Counted from the stretch's first letter, positions 44,862-54,017 are shown. The stretch is DNA of 64,000 nt from an uncultured SAR86 cluster bacterium (GCA_902596665.1 CACJUN010000003.1:154316-218315); one strand, 5' to 3'. A program made the numbers and translations. Notes: generated from the sequence alone by a model not told the origin.

Positions 44862-45959
44862 ATGAATGTTTACTTAGTTGGCGGAGCTGTCAGAGATGAA
44901 CTTATTGGCCGTGAAATAAACGAAAAAGATTGGGTTGTTGTTGGCTCAACTGAGGAGGATCTTTTAGCTAAAAAATTTAAAAAGATAAATAGTCAATTTC
45001 CGGTTTTTCTCCATCCAGAAACTAGGGAGGAATATGCTTTAGCTAGAAAAGAAAAAAAAGTATCTCCCGGTCATCAAGGATTTAAATTTATTTTTGATCC
45101 CTCGGTTACAATCGAAGAAGATCTTAAGAGAAGAGATTTCACAATGAATGCTATCGCTAAAAAAGACAACGGTGAGCTTATTGATCCATTCGCTGGCGTA
45201 GCAGACATAAATAATAAATTGATTAAACATGTCTCAGAATTTTTTACAGAAGACCCCCTTCGAGTGTTTAGGTGTGCAAGATTTGCCGCAACTCTGAAAT
45301 CTTTTGGATTTAAAGTATCAGACGAAACAATCAACTTGATGCAAACAAAGTTCAGCAAGGATGAATTTTTATCTTTATCTGCTGAGAGAGTTTGGGTCGA
45401 AACTCAAAAAGCGTTGATTTCTGAACATCCAGAAGAATACTTCAGCGTGTTAAATAAGGCGGATTGCTTGCATTATTTTTTCAATTTAGGTGACATAAAA
45501 GAGGTTATTGATTTAATAGAGCATATAAAAAAGAAGTATGTTGGAGATGTTGAAAGATGGGCCGCTGTTAATTCACTTTCAATAGATCAAAAGAAAACCA
45601 ATGAACTTCTAAAAATACCAAAAAAGTTTTCAAAGTTATCTGACAAGATTCAAGAATGTATTCGATTATTTACTCAGAAAAATTCTGATTTAGAAATTCT
45701 AGATAGCCTTCACAAAATGTCTTTTTTTAGAGAGTCATCTTCTGCAAGAAAAGCAATGGAGCTATGCGGCGATTTACTAAAATTAAGAGGTTCAAGTTTA
45801 TCTTTAGAGCCTTCATTAATGTTAAATATTGCAGATAAGCTTGAGGAATCAAAGATTGAAATTAACCACTCATTAAAAGACATGAAAGATGAAGATAAAA
45901 AATCTAAACTTTTAGAGTTGAGACTTAACATTATTAGAAAAACTAGAATCAATTTATGA
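44862..45959 (+). CDS. cca: CCA tRNA nucleotidyltransferase
   Basis: Adds or repairs the 3' CCA of tRNAs. The 365-residue protein matches E. coli Cca closely at the N-terminus: VYLVGGAVRDELIGRE, KDWVVVGSTEEDLLA, FPVFLHPETREEYALARKE, EEDLKRRDFTMNAIA, then EDPLRVFRCARFAA. It is shorter than E. coli Cca (412) and shows no HD phosphohydrolase motif, so the 2'-phosphatase activity is likely lacking. It lies 4 bp after apaH and overlaps the next SDR by 4 bp. The one tRNA in the window already encodes CCA. Confidence 0.96.
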   Translation: MNVYLVGGAVRDELIGREINEKDWVVVGSTEEDLLAKKFKKINSQFPVFLHPETREEYALARKEKKVSPGHQGFKFIFDPSVTIEEDLKRRDFTMNAIAKKDNGELIDPFAGVADINNKLIKHVSEFFTEDPLRVFRCARFAATLKSFGFKVSDETINLMQTKFSKDEFLSLSAERVWVETQKALISEHPEEYFSVLNKADCLHYFFNLGDIKEVIDLIEHIKKKYVGDVERWAAVNSLSIDQKKTNELLKIPKKFSKLSDKIQECIRLFTQKNSDLEILDSLHKMSFFRESSSARKAMELCGDLLKLRGSSLSLEPSLMLNIADKLEESKIEINHSLKDMKDEDKKSKLLELRLNIIRKTRINL

Positions 45960-46675
45960 AAAAAACTATTTTTGTTTCAGGAGGATCAAAAAGAATTGGT
46001 AAATCCATATGTGAATATTTTCATAAAAATGATTTCAATATTATTTGTCATTTCAATAATTCTGAAAAAGAAGCAGAAAATCTTAAAGATCAACTAAATA
46101 CAAAGAGAGAAAACAGTTGTGAAATAATTCAATATGACCTTAACGATATTGAAGGAATAAACAACTTCTGTAACGAAGTTAAAGATATCTTTGGTCGATT
46201 AGATGTACTTGTAAATAATGCTTCTACTTTTTATAGCGATGACCTAGAAATTAATGAAGGGTCTAATTGGAATGACTTAATAAATTCTAATGTTAAAGCC
46301 CCTTATTACTTAGTCTCAAATTTTAAAGATGAATTGAAAAAAAATTATGGGTCGATAGTGAATATCACTGATGCAATGGTAATTAGAGGAATGGAAAAGT
46401 TTCCAATTTATTCAATTGCTAAGGGGGGATTAGAAACCATAACTAAATCATTAGCTAGGAAACTTGCACCAGAGATTAGGGTAAACGGAGTTGCCCCAGG
46501 AGCTATCCTTTGGCCAGAGCAAAATCCTGATCCAGATGAAAAAATTCTTATGAACATTCCTTTAGGAAGGATTGGAAGCGCAGAGGATATATCTTCTGCA
46601 GTATTTCATTTAGTTGAAAATAAATATATAACTGGTCAAATTATTAGGGTTGACGGCGGAAGATCTTTAAATTAA
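45956..46675 (+). CDS. Pteridine reductase-like SDR (FolM type)
   Basis: SDR of 239 residues with the pteridine-reductase-style cofactor loop VSGGSKRIGKSIC (an RIG in place of GIG), HFNNSEKEAENL, VNNASTFY and the catalytic YSIAKGGLE. FolM of E. coli reduces dihydromonapterin and weakly dihydrofolate. The folate context supports this, with folK and folB 3.6 kb downstream and cca adjacent, as in other gammaproteobacteria. The active-site residues before the YxxxK read NITDAMVI, with Asp rather than the usual Ser, as in known pteridine reductases. Confidence 0.82.
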   Translation: MKKTIFVSGGSKRIGKSICEYFHKNDFNIICHFNNSEKEAENLKDQLNTKRENSCEIIQYDLNDIEGINNFCNEVKDIFGRLDVLVNNASTFYSDDLEINEGSNWNDLINSNVKAPYYLVSNFKDELKKNYGSIVNITDAMVIRGMEKFPIYSIAKGGLETITKSLARKLAPEIRVNGVAPGAILWPEQNPDPDEKILMNIPLGRIGSAEDISSAVFHLVENKYITGQIIRVDGGRSLN

Positions 46676-46700
46676 AAAATACATCAGTAGGGAGAATTAA

Positions 46701-47762
46701 TTGACTGATCAAAATACTAGTGAGCTATTTGCTGGCACCATGCCAGTTTCAGAAAAGCATGGGTTTGATGCCAAAAAATTGAATGATTATTTGGCTGAGC
46801 ATTTGGAAAATTTCAGTGGGCCAATTACCGTAGAAGAATTCAAAGGCGGTCAATCAAATCCTACATACCTTATAAAAACTTCGACTGATTCATACGTTCT
46901 CCGAAGAAAGCCTCCCGGTCTACTTTTGAAATCAGCTCATGCTGTCGATAGAGAGTACAAAGTTATTAAAGCTCTAAATATGACAGACGTGCCAGTGCCT
47001 ATTGCATATCTTCACTGTGAGGATGAAAGCGTAATAGGAACAGAATTTTTCTTAATGAGTTTTGTAGAAGGAACTGTGTTTTGGGAGCCTCATATTCCTG
47101 AGGCTAAAGATAACAAACAAAGAAGTGATATCTATAAATCTTTAAGTGAAACCATCTATAAATTACATAATGTAAAACCTAGTGATATTGGCCTTGAAGA
47201 TTATGGAAGGCCTGGAAATTATGTGGCCAGACAAGTTTCTAGATGGTCTAAGCAATATGTTGCATCTGAGACTGAAACTATTGAAGCAATGAATAATTTA
47301 ATGGAATGGTTGCCTGAGAATTTACCTACCGAAAAACCTCTGTGTCTAGTGCACGGTGATTTTAGTCTCACAAATGTCATTATTGATAATGAATCTGATC
47401 AGGTGGCTTCAATATTGGATTGGGAACTCTCAACTCTCGGAGATCCAATGGCAGATTTCAGTTATCACTGTTTGCAATATAAACTTAACCCTATTCTCTC
47501 GGATGCAGCTCAATGTAAGAATTTAGGAATTCCAACTGAAAAAGAATACCTAAAGCTCTATGCCGACAAGGTTGATTATTACATTGACTCAGAATGGGAT
47601 CTTTATATGTCTTTTAATTTATTCAAATTAGCCGGAATATCTCAAGGCATTATGGGGAGAGTAAGAGACGGTACTGCTGCTGGAGTCAATGCTGAAGAGA
47701 CAGGAATGAGGGCAAGATTACTTGCAGAATCTGCTTGGGATCTTGTAAAAGACAGAACTTAG
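46701..47762 (+). CDS. APH-family kinase related to the ACAD10/11 kinase domain
   Basis: Phosphotransferase of 353 residues, starting at a TTG behind an AGGGAGA site. The APH fold shows EFKGGQSNPTYLIKTS, VLRRKPPGLLLKSAHAVDRE, the catalytic loop LCLVHGDFSLTNVII and the metal site ILDWELSTLGDPMADFSYH. This is the group annotated as aminoglycoside phosphotransferase but closest to the N-terminal kinase of ACAD10/ACAD11, reported to phosphorylate 4-hydroxyacyl-CoA. Drug resistance is therefore unlikely. With the following dehydratases it suggests a hydroxyacyl-CoA route; the substrate is inference. Confidence 0.88.
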   Translation: MTDQNTSELFAGTMPVSEKHGFDAKKLNDYLAEHLENFSGPITVEEFKGGQSNPTYLIKTSTDSYVLRRKPPGLLLKSAHAVDREYKVIKALNMTDVPVPIAYLHCEDESVIGTEFFLMSFVEGTVFWEPHIPEAKDNKQRSDIYKSLSETIYKLHNVKPSDIGLEDYGRPGNYVARQVSRWSKQYVASETETIEAMNNLMEWLPENLPTEKPLCLVHGDFSLTNVIIDNESDQVASILDWELSTLGDPMADFSYHCLQYKLNPILSDAAQCKNLGIPTEKEYLKLYADKVDYYIDSEWDLYMSFNLFKLAGISQGIMGRVRDGTAAGVNAEETGMRARLLAESAWDLVKDRT

Positions 47763-47778
47763 TTAAAAGGAGAAAATT

Positions 47779-48285
47779 ATGCCAAAAAAAGATATGCCGA
47801 TTGAGAAAAGTCACATCATGATGTTTGCGAGATCAATAGGAGACCCTAACCCAATTTACTATGACGAAGATCATGCAAATGATTCAGATGTAGGTTCAAT
47901 AATCGCTCCTCCAACTTTTACACAAGCAAGCGCACAGTTTGATCCTGATTACTTTTTAAGGCCAAAGATAGATGGTAAGGGTTGGTTTGGTTCAGGAAAA
48001 GAACCAACTGGCGCCAAAAAAGAAGGATCTTCTTCAGGCGGTGATGGCGGCGGTGCAGCAATGGGGCTCCATGCAGAACAACATTTTGAATATCATAGAC
48101 CTGTAAGACCTGGAGATATTCTCACGCCAGAAACAAAACCAGGTAAGACTTGGGAAAAAGATAGTAAAAGAGCCGGTAAACTGAAGTTTAGTGAATCAGT
48201 TACAGAATTCAGAGATCAAAATGGAGAACTAGTTGTAACGGCTATTGGAGTCGGCGTTCAAACAGAAAAACCAGTAGAAAATTAG
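47779..48285 (+). CDS. MaoC N-terminal-type (FAS1-like) acyl dehydratase subunit
   Basis: Hotdog-fold protein of 168 residues. It has FARSIGDPNPIYYDEDHAN at the N-terminus and SIIAPPTFTQASAQFDP, then LHAEQHFEYHRPVRPGDIL, the layout of the non-catalytic partner in HadA/HadB-like dehydratases. A Gly/Ser-rich loop (EGSSSGGDGGGAAMG) lies at about residues 92-108. It lacks the D-x-N-P-x-H catalytic string of its neighbour. It sits 16 bp after the kinase gene with an AAAGGAG site, and 9 bp before the catalytic-type MaoC gene. Confidence 0.85.
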   Translation: MPKKDMPIEKSHIMMFARSIGDPNPIYYDEDHANDSDVGSIIAPPTFTQASAQFDPDYFLRPKIDGKGWFGSGKEPTGAKKEGSSSGGDGGGAAMGLHAEQHFEYHRPVRPGDILTPETKPGKTWEKDSKRAGKLKFSESVTEFRDQNGELVVTAIGVGVQTEKPVEN

Positions 48286-48294
48286 GAGAATCAA

Positions 48295-48711
48295 ATGTTA
48301 GATAAATCAAAAATTAATGTTGGAGATACCCACTCTGAGGTGGTTGTTGAAGACCTTAAAAGAACTCAAATAGTTCAATACGCTGGTGCCTCTGGTGATT
48401 ACAACCCTCTACATAGCGATGAAATATTTACTACTAAGGTAGTTGGTTATCCATCTGTTTTTGCACACGGAATGCTTTCAATGGGGTTAACAGGAAAAAT
48501 GCTTACTAATTATGTTGGGGATGCTTCATTAAAAAAATTCGGAGTTAGATTCACAAATCAGGTCTGGCCTGGAGACACCCTCACAAGCAAAGCTACTGTA
48601 ATGTCAATCAGAGAAGAAAATGGAGAGACTCTCGTAGATTTGAACATTGAAACAACTAATCAAGATGATGTCACTGTCATAACTGGATCAGCTGTTGCAT
48701 TGGCTAAATAA
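48295..48711 (+). CDS. MaoC-family acyl dehydratase/hydratase, catalytic subunit type
   Basis: Hotdog-fold R-specific enoyl hydratase or 3-hydroxyacyl dehydratase of 138 residues. It carries the catalytic motif YAGASGDYNPLHSDEIF (Asp and His) and the VFAHGMLSMGLTG helix. WPGDTLTSKATV follows. It probably forms a heterodimer with the preceding MaoC-N-type protein. The MFS gene starts at the next base, so the four genes from the kinase onward form one transcription unit. Confidence 0.9.
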   Translation: MLDKSKINVGDTHSEVVVEDLKRTQIVQYAGASGDYNPLHSDEIFTTKVVGYPSVFAHGMLSMGLTGKMLTNYVGDASLKKFGVRFTNQVWPGDTLTSKATVMSIREENGETLVDLNIETTNQDDVTVITGSAVALAK

Positions 48712-50283
48712 TTGAATAAAGGAATTCCAGAAGTCGGCGGAAGGAGCGCGAAGTTTGCTCTCGCATTGCTTGTGCTTGTCTATGTTTTCAATTTTATTGA
48801 TAGACAAATACTTACTATTCTTGCTGAAGATATCAAAGCTGATCTGGGTATATCGGATAGCGATATAGGCTTCTTATACGGAACAGCTTTTGCTGTTTTT
48901 TATTCAGTTGTCGGAATTCCCATGGGAAAACTGGCTGATACATGGAATCGTAAAAACTTAATTAGTATCGGCTTAGCTTTTTGGAGTTTCATGACTTTTT
49001 TATCCGGAACTGCCAAATCTTTTTTGGCTTTATCTGTGTATAGATTTGGTGTCGGTATAGGAGAATCCAGTGCAAGCCCATCAGCATATTCTCTTTTAGC
49101 TGACTATTTCTCTCCTAAGGTCAGAGCAACCGTTATCTCAATATACGCTAGCGGACTTTACATAGGTTCCGGTATAGGTATTTTCATAGGAGGTCTGATC
49201 GTTGATAACTGGAATAATGCATACCCAATTATTTCAGAAGCTCCATTTGGTTTAAAAGGATGGCAAGTAGCTTTTATGGCAGTTGGCATACCGGGTATGC
49301 TTTTAGCTCTTTTGACTTGGCAAATTAAAGAACCACCAAGAGGATTGAGTGAAGGTTTAATTAGCTCAGAATCAAAAAATCCTTTAAAGGAAACTTTTAA
49401 AGAGTTAGTCGGCCTGACTCCTTTTGGCTTGCTGGGATCAGATAACTTCAAAAAAGAGCTTTCTATAAATATTATCTTTACTGTTTTAATTTTTCTCGCT
49501 TCTTATTATCTTTACGTTCTAACTGGAGACTTTCTTCAATGGACTGCTTTTGGAATCGGTGTTTACGTAATTTGTAATTGGATACACGGCTTAAAAAATA
49601 GAGATCCGGTTGCATTTTTATTGATATTCAAAAGTAAAGCTCTCTTGCTGGGTCTTCTCTCTTTTCCTTTCATAACGTTTGTAACCTATGCCTTGGGTGC
49701 TTTTGGACCATCTTTTTACATAAGAAATTTTTCAATGACTGCTACTGAAGTTGGAATTATTTATGGCTTGATTACTGTATTCGGTTCAATGATTGGCGTT
49801 ATTTGTGGAGGTATCCTTGGCGATAAACTCAGGGAGACCTATGTTAATGGCAAGCTTTATTTAATAATGGCCTCTGCTGTATTAACTGGTGTTACTGCTA
49901 TAGGTTTTATTCATTCAGAAAATTTAGTTGCTTCATTTACTTGGAAATTCGTTTATCACATTGCCTCTACTGCATGGTTAGGTTGTGCAGCTTCAACTGT
50001 TACAGAATTAGTTCTTCCTAGGTTGAGAGCGGTTGCAAGTGCATTTTTTATATTAATGTTGAGCATGATTGGATTGGCTCTTGGGCCTTATTTAACTGGA
50101 ATGGTTAGTGATATTTATATTAATTCAGGACTTCTTCCTGGCCCTGCACTGAAAAATGCTATGACCTTAACGCTTGTGGTTCTTGTTTTACCTCTTGGGT
50201 TGCTTGCTGTTGCTTGTAAATATCTTAAAAATGATGAGGCTGAGATCTATGAAAAAGCCAGATCTCTGGGAGAAGAAATTTAA
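48712..50283 (+). CDS. MFS transporter, Spinster-like
   Basis: Membrane transporter of 523 residues with about 12 helices, starting at a TTG directly after the MaoC gene. The first helices show VLVYVFNFIDRQILTILAED, YGTAFAVFYSVVGIPMGKLAD and RFGVGIGESSASPSAYSLLA, typical of the Spinster-like MFS group. An extra hydrophobic stretch after residue 240 (SINIIFTVLIFLASYYLYVL) may add two helices between the halves. It likely imports or exports the compound processed by the acyl-CoA cassette. Its 3' end overlaps convergent folK by 4 bp. Confidence 0.88.
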   Translation: MNKGIPEVGGRSAKFALALLVLVYVFNFIDRQILTILAEDIKADLGISDSDIGFLYGTAFAVFYSVVGIPMGKLADTWNRKNLISIGLAFWSFMTFLSGTAKSFLALSVYRFGVGIGESSASPSAYSLLADYFSPKVRATVISIYASGLYIGSGIGIFIGGLIVDNWNNAYPIISEAPFGLKGWQVAFMAVGIPGMLLALLTWQIKEPPRGLSEGLISSESKNPLKETFKELVGLTPFGLLGSDNFKKELSINIIFTVLIFLASYYLYVLTGDFLQWTAFGIGVYVICNWIHGLKNRDPVAFLLIFKSKALLLGLLSFPFITFVTYALGAFGPSFYIRNFSMTATEVGIIYGLITVFGSMIGVICGGILGDKLRETYVNGKLYLIMASAVLTGVTAIGFIHSENLVASFTWKFVYHIASTAWLGCAASTVTELVLPRLRAVASAFFILMLSMIGLALGPYLTGMVSDIYINSGLLPGPALKNAMTLTLVVLVLPLGLLAVACKYLKNDEAEIYEKARSLGEEI

Positions 50284-50756
50284 TCAAGCTTCAATAATTT
50301 ATTGGTAAATTTTTTTTGTTCAGCCAAATCCTTCATAGAAATTCCTAAAGATGGATGAATCATTTCACCGGCAATTTCTTTTAACGGAATAAGAACGAAG
50401 TTGTAATTCTCAATATCTGAGTGAGGTAGTTTTGTAGATTCAACCTCTCCAACAAAAGAATCATAGAGGATCAAATCAATATCTATGTTTCGATCAGAGT
50501 ATTTCTTTGATGTTTTTTCTCTACCCAAGTTCTTTTCTATATTTTTGGTTATTTTTAGAACTTCGCTTACGTCTAGATCAGTCTCAAAACAAAGAACTTC
50601 GTTTAAAAAATCTGCTCCATTAAATCCTGCTGATGGAGACTGATAAGTACTAGAGAATTTTTTTAAGGAAAAATATTTACTTAGTTCAATTCTTGCATCA
50701 GATAAATTTTTTGATGGCTCGATATTGCTGCCAAGACTGAAGAACACGAGAGACAT
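50280..50756 (-). CDS. folK: 2-amino-4-hydroxy-6-hydroxymethyldihydropteridine pyrophosphokinase
   Basis: Pyrophosphorylates hydroxymethyldihydropterin in folate synthesis. The 158-residue protein has the family opening LVFFSLGSNIEPSKNLSDAR, FLNEVLCFETDL, and the signature SDRNIDIDLILYDSF followed by LPHSDIENYNFVLIPLKEIA. It follows folB directly (one shared base), so the pair supplies consecutive steps. It overlaps the MFS gene at the tail. Confidence 0.96.
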   Translation of the reverse strand: MSLVFFSLGSNIEPSKNLSDARIELSKYFSLKKFSSTYQSPSAGFNGADFLNEVLCFETDLDVSEVLKITKNIEKNLGREKTSKKYSDRNIDIDLILYDSFVGEVESTKLPHSDIENYNFVLIPLKEIAGEMIHPSLGISMKDLAEQKKFTNKLLKLD

Positions 50757-51109
50757 TAATTTTTTCTAACTATTTTTATGCCGACTGACTTTGATCCTCG
50801 CAACGCGCCGGGTTTTTCCACTTTAACCTCAACCTTTTCAATAGATTTGTTTTTAAGAACCCTTTTTGCAATTTTATCAGCCATTGTTTCTACCAACTGA
50901 AAGCTTGATTTTCCAACAAAGCTCGAGATGTCTTTTCCTATGGACTTGTAGTCGAGAGCTTGATCAATATTATCTGTTTTCGCTGCATCACTGATATTAA
51001 AATCCATTTCCAGAGATATTTTAACTATCTGTTTGACCTTTCTTTCCCAGCCAAAAATTCCAATGATTGTTTCAACTTCCAGGTCTTCTATGAATACTTT
51101 ATCTTGCAT
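50756..51109 (-). CDS. folB: Dihydroneopterin aldolase
   Basis: Releases hydroxymethyldihydropterin and glycolaldehyde from dihydroneopterin. The 117-residue tunnel-fold protein shows VFIEDLEVETIIGIFGWERK with the catalytic Glu, DYKSIGKDISSFV, SFQLVETMADKIAKRVL and VEVKVEKPGALRGSKSVG. Its start overlaps the end of tsaD by 11 bp. tsaD-folB-folK is a recurrent gammaproteobacterial order. Confidence 0.96.
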   Translation of the reverse strand: MQDKVFIEDLEVETIIGIFGWERKVKQIVKISLEMDFNISDAAKTDNIDQALDYKSIGKDISSFVGKSSFQLVETMADKIAKRVLKNKSIEKVEVKVEKPGALRGSKSVGIKIVRKN

Positions 51110-52115
51110 CGTTATTTTCTTCTAAAGACCATCTTGCTCTTGCTTCAATGTTATAGTTTTTTTCAGAATTTTCTATCTTCATTAGGCCGGCATGAGCGAC
51201 CATTAAACCGTTATCGGTGCAGTGCTTAAGATCAGGAAAATGTAACTTCACATTTGATGGCATTGCATCTGCTAACGACGACCTTAAAAATTCATTAGCT
51301 GCCACACCTCCAGAAACTACTAAGTCAGAAATATTTTCTTGGATAGAGGCTTTTAATACCTTGCTTACGATGCAGTCTACCGCTGCATTTTGGAAACTAT
51401 TTGATATATCAATTTTGTCTTCATCTGAAAGATTATCTAATTTTTGGACGGCGTATAAAACTGCAGTTTTTAGTCCGCTGAAGCTTAAATTTAGACAATC
51501 AGAGTTAATCATGGGTCGAGGAAATCTAAATCTATCAATTTGAGAAAGCTTAGCTAGCTTTTCAATTTCAGGTCCGCCAGGGTAGCCCAAATTAAGTAAT
51601 TTTGCTGTTTTATCAAAGGCTTCTCCCAAGGCATCATCTTTAGTCTCCCCCATAATTGTATATCTCCCACCTTCATCCACCTTAACAATTAATGTATGGC
51701 CTCCAGAAACTAGAAGAGAAACAAATGGCAGACTTGGTGGGTTGGCATCAAGCAAAGGCATCAAAAGATGTGCTTCCATATGATGGACGTTTATCACTGG
51801 AATTTTCAGCGCATAAGCAATGGAATTTGCAATGGTATTTCCAACTAACAGTGGTCCTCTTAACCCCGGTCCTTTAGATACTGCAATCGCATCAAGGATC
51901 TCAAAAGATAAGTCGTTTTTTTCAAACTCATTCTTAATCAGTGGAACTAACCTTGAAATATGATCCCTAGCAGCTAATTCAGGCACAACTCCACCGTATA
52001 GATTATGCAGATCTACTTGACTAAATAATGCTTCGCAAAGAACTTTCTTATTGGGGCTATTAATGACTGCTATAGCCGTTTCATCGCATGATGTTTCAAT
52101 TCCTAAAATTGCCAT
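51099..52115 (-). CDS. tsaD: tRNA N6-threonylcarbamoyladenosine transferase TsaD
   Basis: Catalytic subunit for t6A37 in ANN-decoding tRNAs. The 338-residue ASKHA-fold protein has ILGIETSCDETAIAVI, the metal site VINVHHMEAHLLMPLL, VSLLVSGGHTLIVKV, GEAFDKTAKLLNLGYPGGP and VSGGVAANEFLRSSL. It is divergent from rpsU with 78 bp between, as in E. coli. The CAU tRNA in this window has A37 after U36 and would be a substrate. Confidence 0.98.
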   Translation of the reverse strand: MAILGIETSCDETAIAVINSPNKKVLCEALFSQVDLHNLYGGVVPELAARDHISRLVPLIKNEFEKNDLSFEILDAIAVSKGPGLRGPLLVGNTIANSIAYALKIPVINVHHMEAHLLMPLLDANPPSLPFVSLLVSGGHTLIVKVDEGGRYTIMGETKDDALGEAFDKTAKLLNLGYPGGPEIEKLAKLSQIDRFRFPRPMINSDCLNLSFSGLKTAVLYAVQKLDNLSDEDKIDISNSFQNAAVDCIVSKVLKASIQENISDLVVSGGVAANEFLRSSLADAMPSNVKLHFPDLKHCTDNGLMVAHAGLMKIENSEKNYNIEARARWSLEENNDAR

Positions 52116-52193
52116 AGGTAAAGCTTATCAGGAAATATATTTAATTTTGCAAATAAGCATTTTATCTATAGAATTGCCCACCTAAGGATATAT

Positions 52194-52412
52194 ATGCCAA
52201 TAATTAAGTTAAAAGAAAATGAATCATTTGATTCAGGTTTAAGAAGATTCAAAAGATCTTGTGATCGTGCGGGTGTCATTTCTGAAGTCAGAAAAAGAGA
52301 ATTCTATGAAAAACCAACTTCTGTAAGAAAAAGAAAAGCTGCTGCTGCTGTGAAACGTCAAGCTAAAAGAAGCAGAGCCGGTATGTTACCTAGAAATAGA
52401 GTCGGCGTTTAA
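52194..52412 (+). CDS. rpsU: 30S ribosomal protein S21
   Basis: Small basic protein of the 30S subunit involved in initiation. The 72-residue sequence has [20 protein letters not shown], then [20 protein letters not shown] and a basic tail, close to E. coli S21. A GGAT-type ribosome site precedes it. It is followed by yqeY rather than by dnaG and rpoD, so the macromolecular synthesis operon is split in this genome. Confidence 0.98.
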   Translation: MPIIKLKENESFDSGLRRFKRSCDRAGVISEVRKREFYEKPTSVRKRKAAAAVKRQAKRSRAGMLPRNRVGV

Positions 52413-52416
52413 TTCC

Positions 52417-52866
52417 ATGTCAGATTTACTTAAACCTTTAATAAAGGAGGCTAGCGTTAGGTCTCTCAAAGAAGGCAATAAAGAGATAACTATGGTCCTC
52501 AGACTAATCCTGGCTGAGTTTCAAAAAGAAGAAATATCTCAAGGTTCAGATTTAAATAATAATGATGAGCTTAGTCTCTTGCAAAAGATGATTAAGCAAC
52601 GTAATGATTCAATCAAACAATATAATGATGCTGGACGAAATGAACTTGCCGAAAAAGAACAAAAAGAAATAGAGGTTATTCAAGATTTTCTTCCTGAGCA
52701 GATTAACGAAGAAGACCTTATAAAATTAGCTAATGAGACTATTAATGATTTATCTGCTAATTCCATGAAGGACATGGGTAATGTTATGAAGGTCCTTAAG
52801 GATAAAACTTCCGGTCAAGCCGATCCTGCTACAATCAGCAAAATTGTTAAAGGATTACTTTCCTAA
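52417..52866 (+). CDS. GatB/YqeY domain protein
   Basis: Protein of 149 residues matching the YqeY family: RSLKEGNKEITMVLRLILAE, LSLLQKMIKQRNDSIKQYND, LAEKEQKEIEVIQDFLPEQI and KIVKGLLS at the end. The domain resembles the tRNA-binding tail of the GatB amidotransferase subunit. Its role alone is not established. rpsU followed by yqeY is common across bacteria. It ends 3 bp from the convergent ribE. Confidence 0.92.
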   Translation: MSDLLKPLIKEASVRSLKEGNKEITMVLRLILAEFQKEEISQGSDLNNNDELSLLQKMIKQRNDSIKQYNDAGRNELAEKEQKEIEVIQDFLPEQINEEDLIKLANETINDLSANSMKDMGNVMKVLKDKTSGQADPATISKIVKGLLS

Positions 52867-52869
52867 TTT

Positions 52870-53457
52870 TTAGTTACTCGCGGAATCAACAGTTGCAACA
52901 ATTTGTTGATCGGCTTCTAGATTAACTTTATCGCCTTTAATCAGATTATTTAGATTAGTTGCCTGTAAAGTTTCAGGAATCAAGGCAACAGTTAAATGGT
53001 TCTCTTCTTTGTCCTTGATAGTCAGGCTGGCACCATTGATAGCAACATATCCTTTTTTAAATAAGTATTTACTTAAGTTGTTTGAAAAAGATATCTTAAG
53101 TATGTATTCATCTCCTATAGTAACCTCCTCTACTGTGCCGGTTTCGTGCACATGCCCAGAAACTAGATGCCCCCCAACTTCATCACCGAACTTTAAGGAA
53201 CGTTCAAGATTGAAAATCCTTTTTTCATTAATTTCATTCAGGTTAGTACATCTTAGAGTTTCAGGAATGACATCAAAGAATGCATAATTTTTTCCAAAAT
53301 CTGTAACAGTCAAACATACTCCGTCTACCGAAACACTGTCTCCTTTTTTAATGTTTAGATAGAAAGATTCATTAGAAGTGATTTTTAGCTTTATGCCAGA
53401 GTCCGTTTTACTGGATTCGTGCCCTTCACTTTTTGTTTGTACTATTCCTGAGAACAT
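52870..53457 (-). CDS. ribE: Riboflavin synthase alpha chain
   Basis: Dismutates two 6,7-dimethyl-8-ribityllumazines to riboflavin. The 195-residue protein starts MFSGIVQTK and has two lumazine-binding repeats, marked by GDSVSVDGVCLTVTDFG and KGYVAINGASLTIKDKE, with GGHLVSGHVHETG between them. No other rib genes or FMN riboswitch are nearby. It lies 2 bp after pyrE on the same strand. Confidence 0.97.
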   Translation of the reverse strand: MFSGIVQTKSEGHESSKTDSGIKLKITSNESFYLNIKKGDSVSVDGVCLTVTDFGKNYAFFDVIPETLRCTNLNEINEKRIFNLERSLKFGDEVGGHLVSGHVHETGTVEEVTIGDEYILKISFSNNLSKYLFKKGYVAINGASLTIKDKEENHLTVALIPETLQATNLNNLIKGDKVNLEADQQIVATVDSASN

Positions 53458-53459
53458 CT

Positions 53460-54017
53460 TTATTCTTTTAAATCTTCAAAAGTTGCAATACTTAATATTG
53501 GAATTGATAAACTTTTTTCAAGGTTTTCTTTAAATGTAAGAGAATTTGCATCCTTCTCCATTCTATCTAGCGCCACTATTGCTGCAACGGTTTTGGCGTT
53601 ATTTTGTTGAATTATTTCAACAGTCTCTTTAATTGCCGTGCCGGCAGTCAAAACATCATCTATTATTAATATTTTCTTTCCAGAAATATCTCCTATCAGC
53701 TTGCCACCCTCACCATGATCTTTAATTTCTTTCCGATCAAATATAAGTTCAATTTTCTTCTGCTCCTCAACATAGAAAAGCTGACTTATCGCTGTTGCCA
53801 AAGGTATGCCTTTGTATGCCGGTCCATACATAGCATCAAATTCTAAATTCGCTTTTTGGATAACTTTAAAATATTGGCTAGCCAAAAAGTGCATGTCTTG
53901 ACCATTAAAAAAACTCGCAATATTAAAAAAATATTTGCTTTTAAGTCCCGACTTTAAAGTGAAATCACCGAATTTAAGAGCTTCTAATTCGATAGCCTTT
54001 TTTATAAATGGGTGCAT
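53460..54017 (-). CDS. pyrE: Orotate phosphoribosyltransferase
   Basis: Makes orotidine monophosphate from orotate and PRPP. The 185-residue protein (E. coli 213) has ALKFGDFTLKSGLKSKYFFN, FDAMYGPAYKGIPLATAIS, the catalytic KEIKDHGEGGKLIG and the PRPP site KILIIDDVLTAGTAIKET. The start faces gmk with only 8 bp between the two start codons, so each promoter must lie within the other gene. This is a conserved pyrE/gmk neighbourhood. Confidence 0.97.
   Translation of the reverse strand: MHPFIKKAIELEALKFGDFTLKSGLKSKYFFNIASFFNGQDMHFLASQYFKVIQKANLEFDAMYGPAYKGIPLATAISQLFYVEEQKKIELIFDRKEIKDHGEGGKLIGDISGKKILIIDDVLTAGTAIKETVEIIQQNNAKTVAAIVALDRMEKDANSLTFKENLEKSLSIPILSIATFEDLKE

Noticed and set aside
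46701..47762. Aminoglycoside resistance gene
   Set aside because: Although the fold is APH, the sequence motifs and the neighbouring MaoC genes fit the ACAD10/11-like kinase group, not drug-modifying enzymes.
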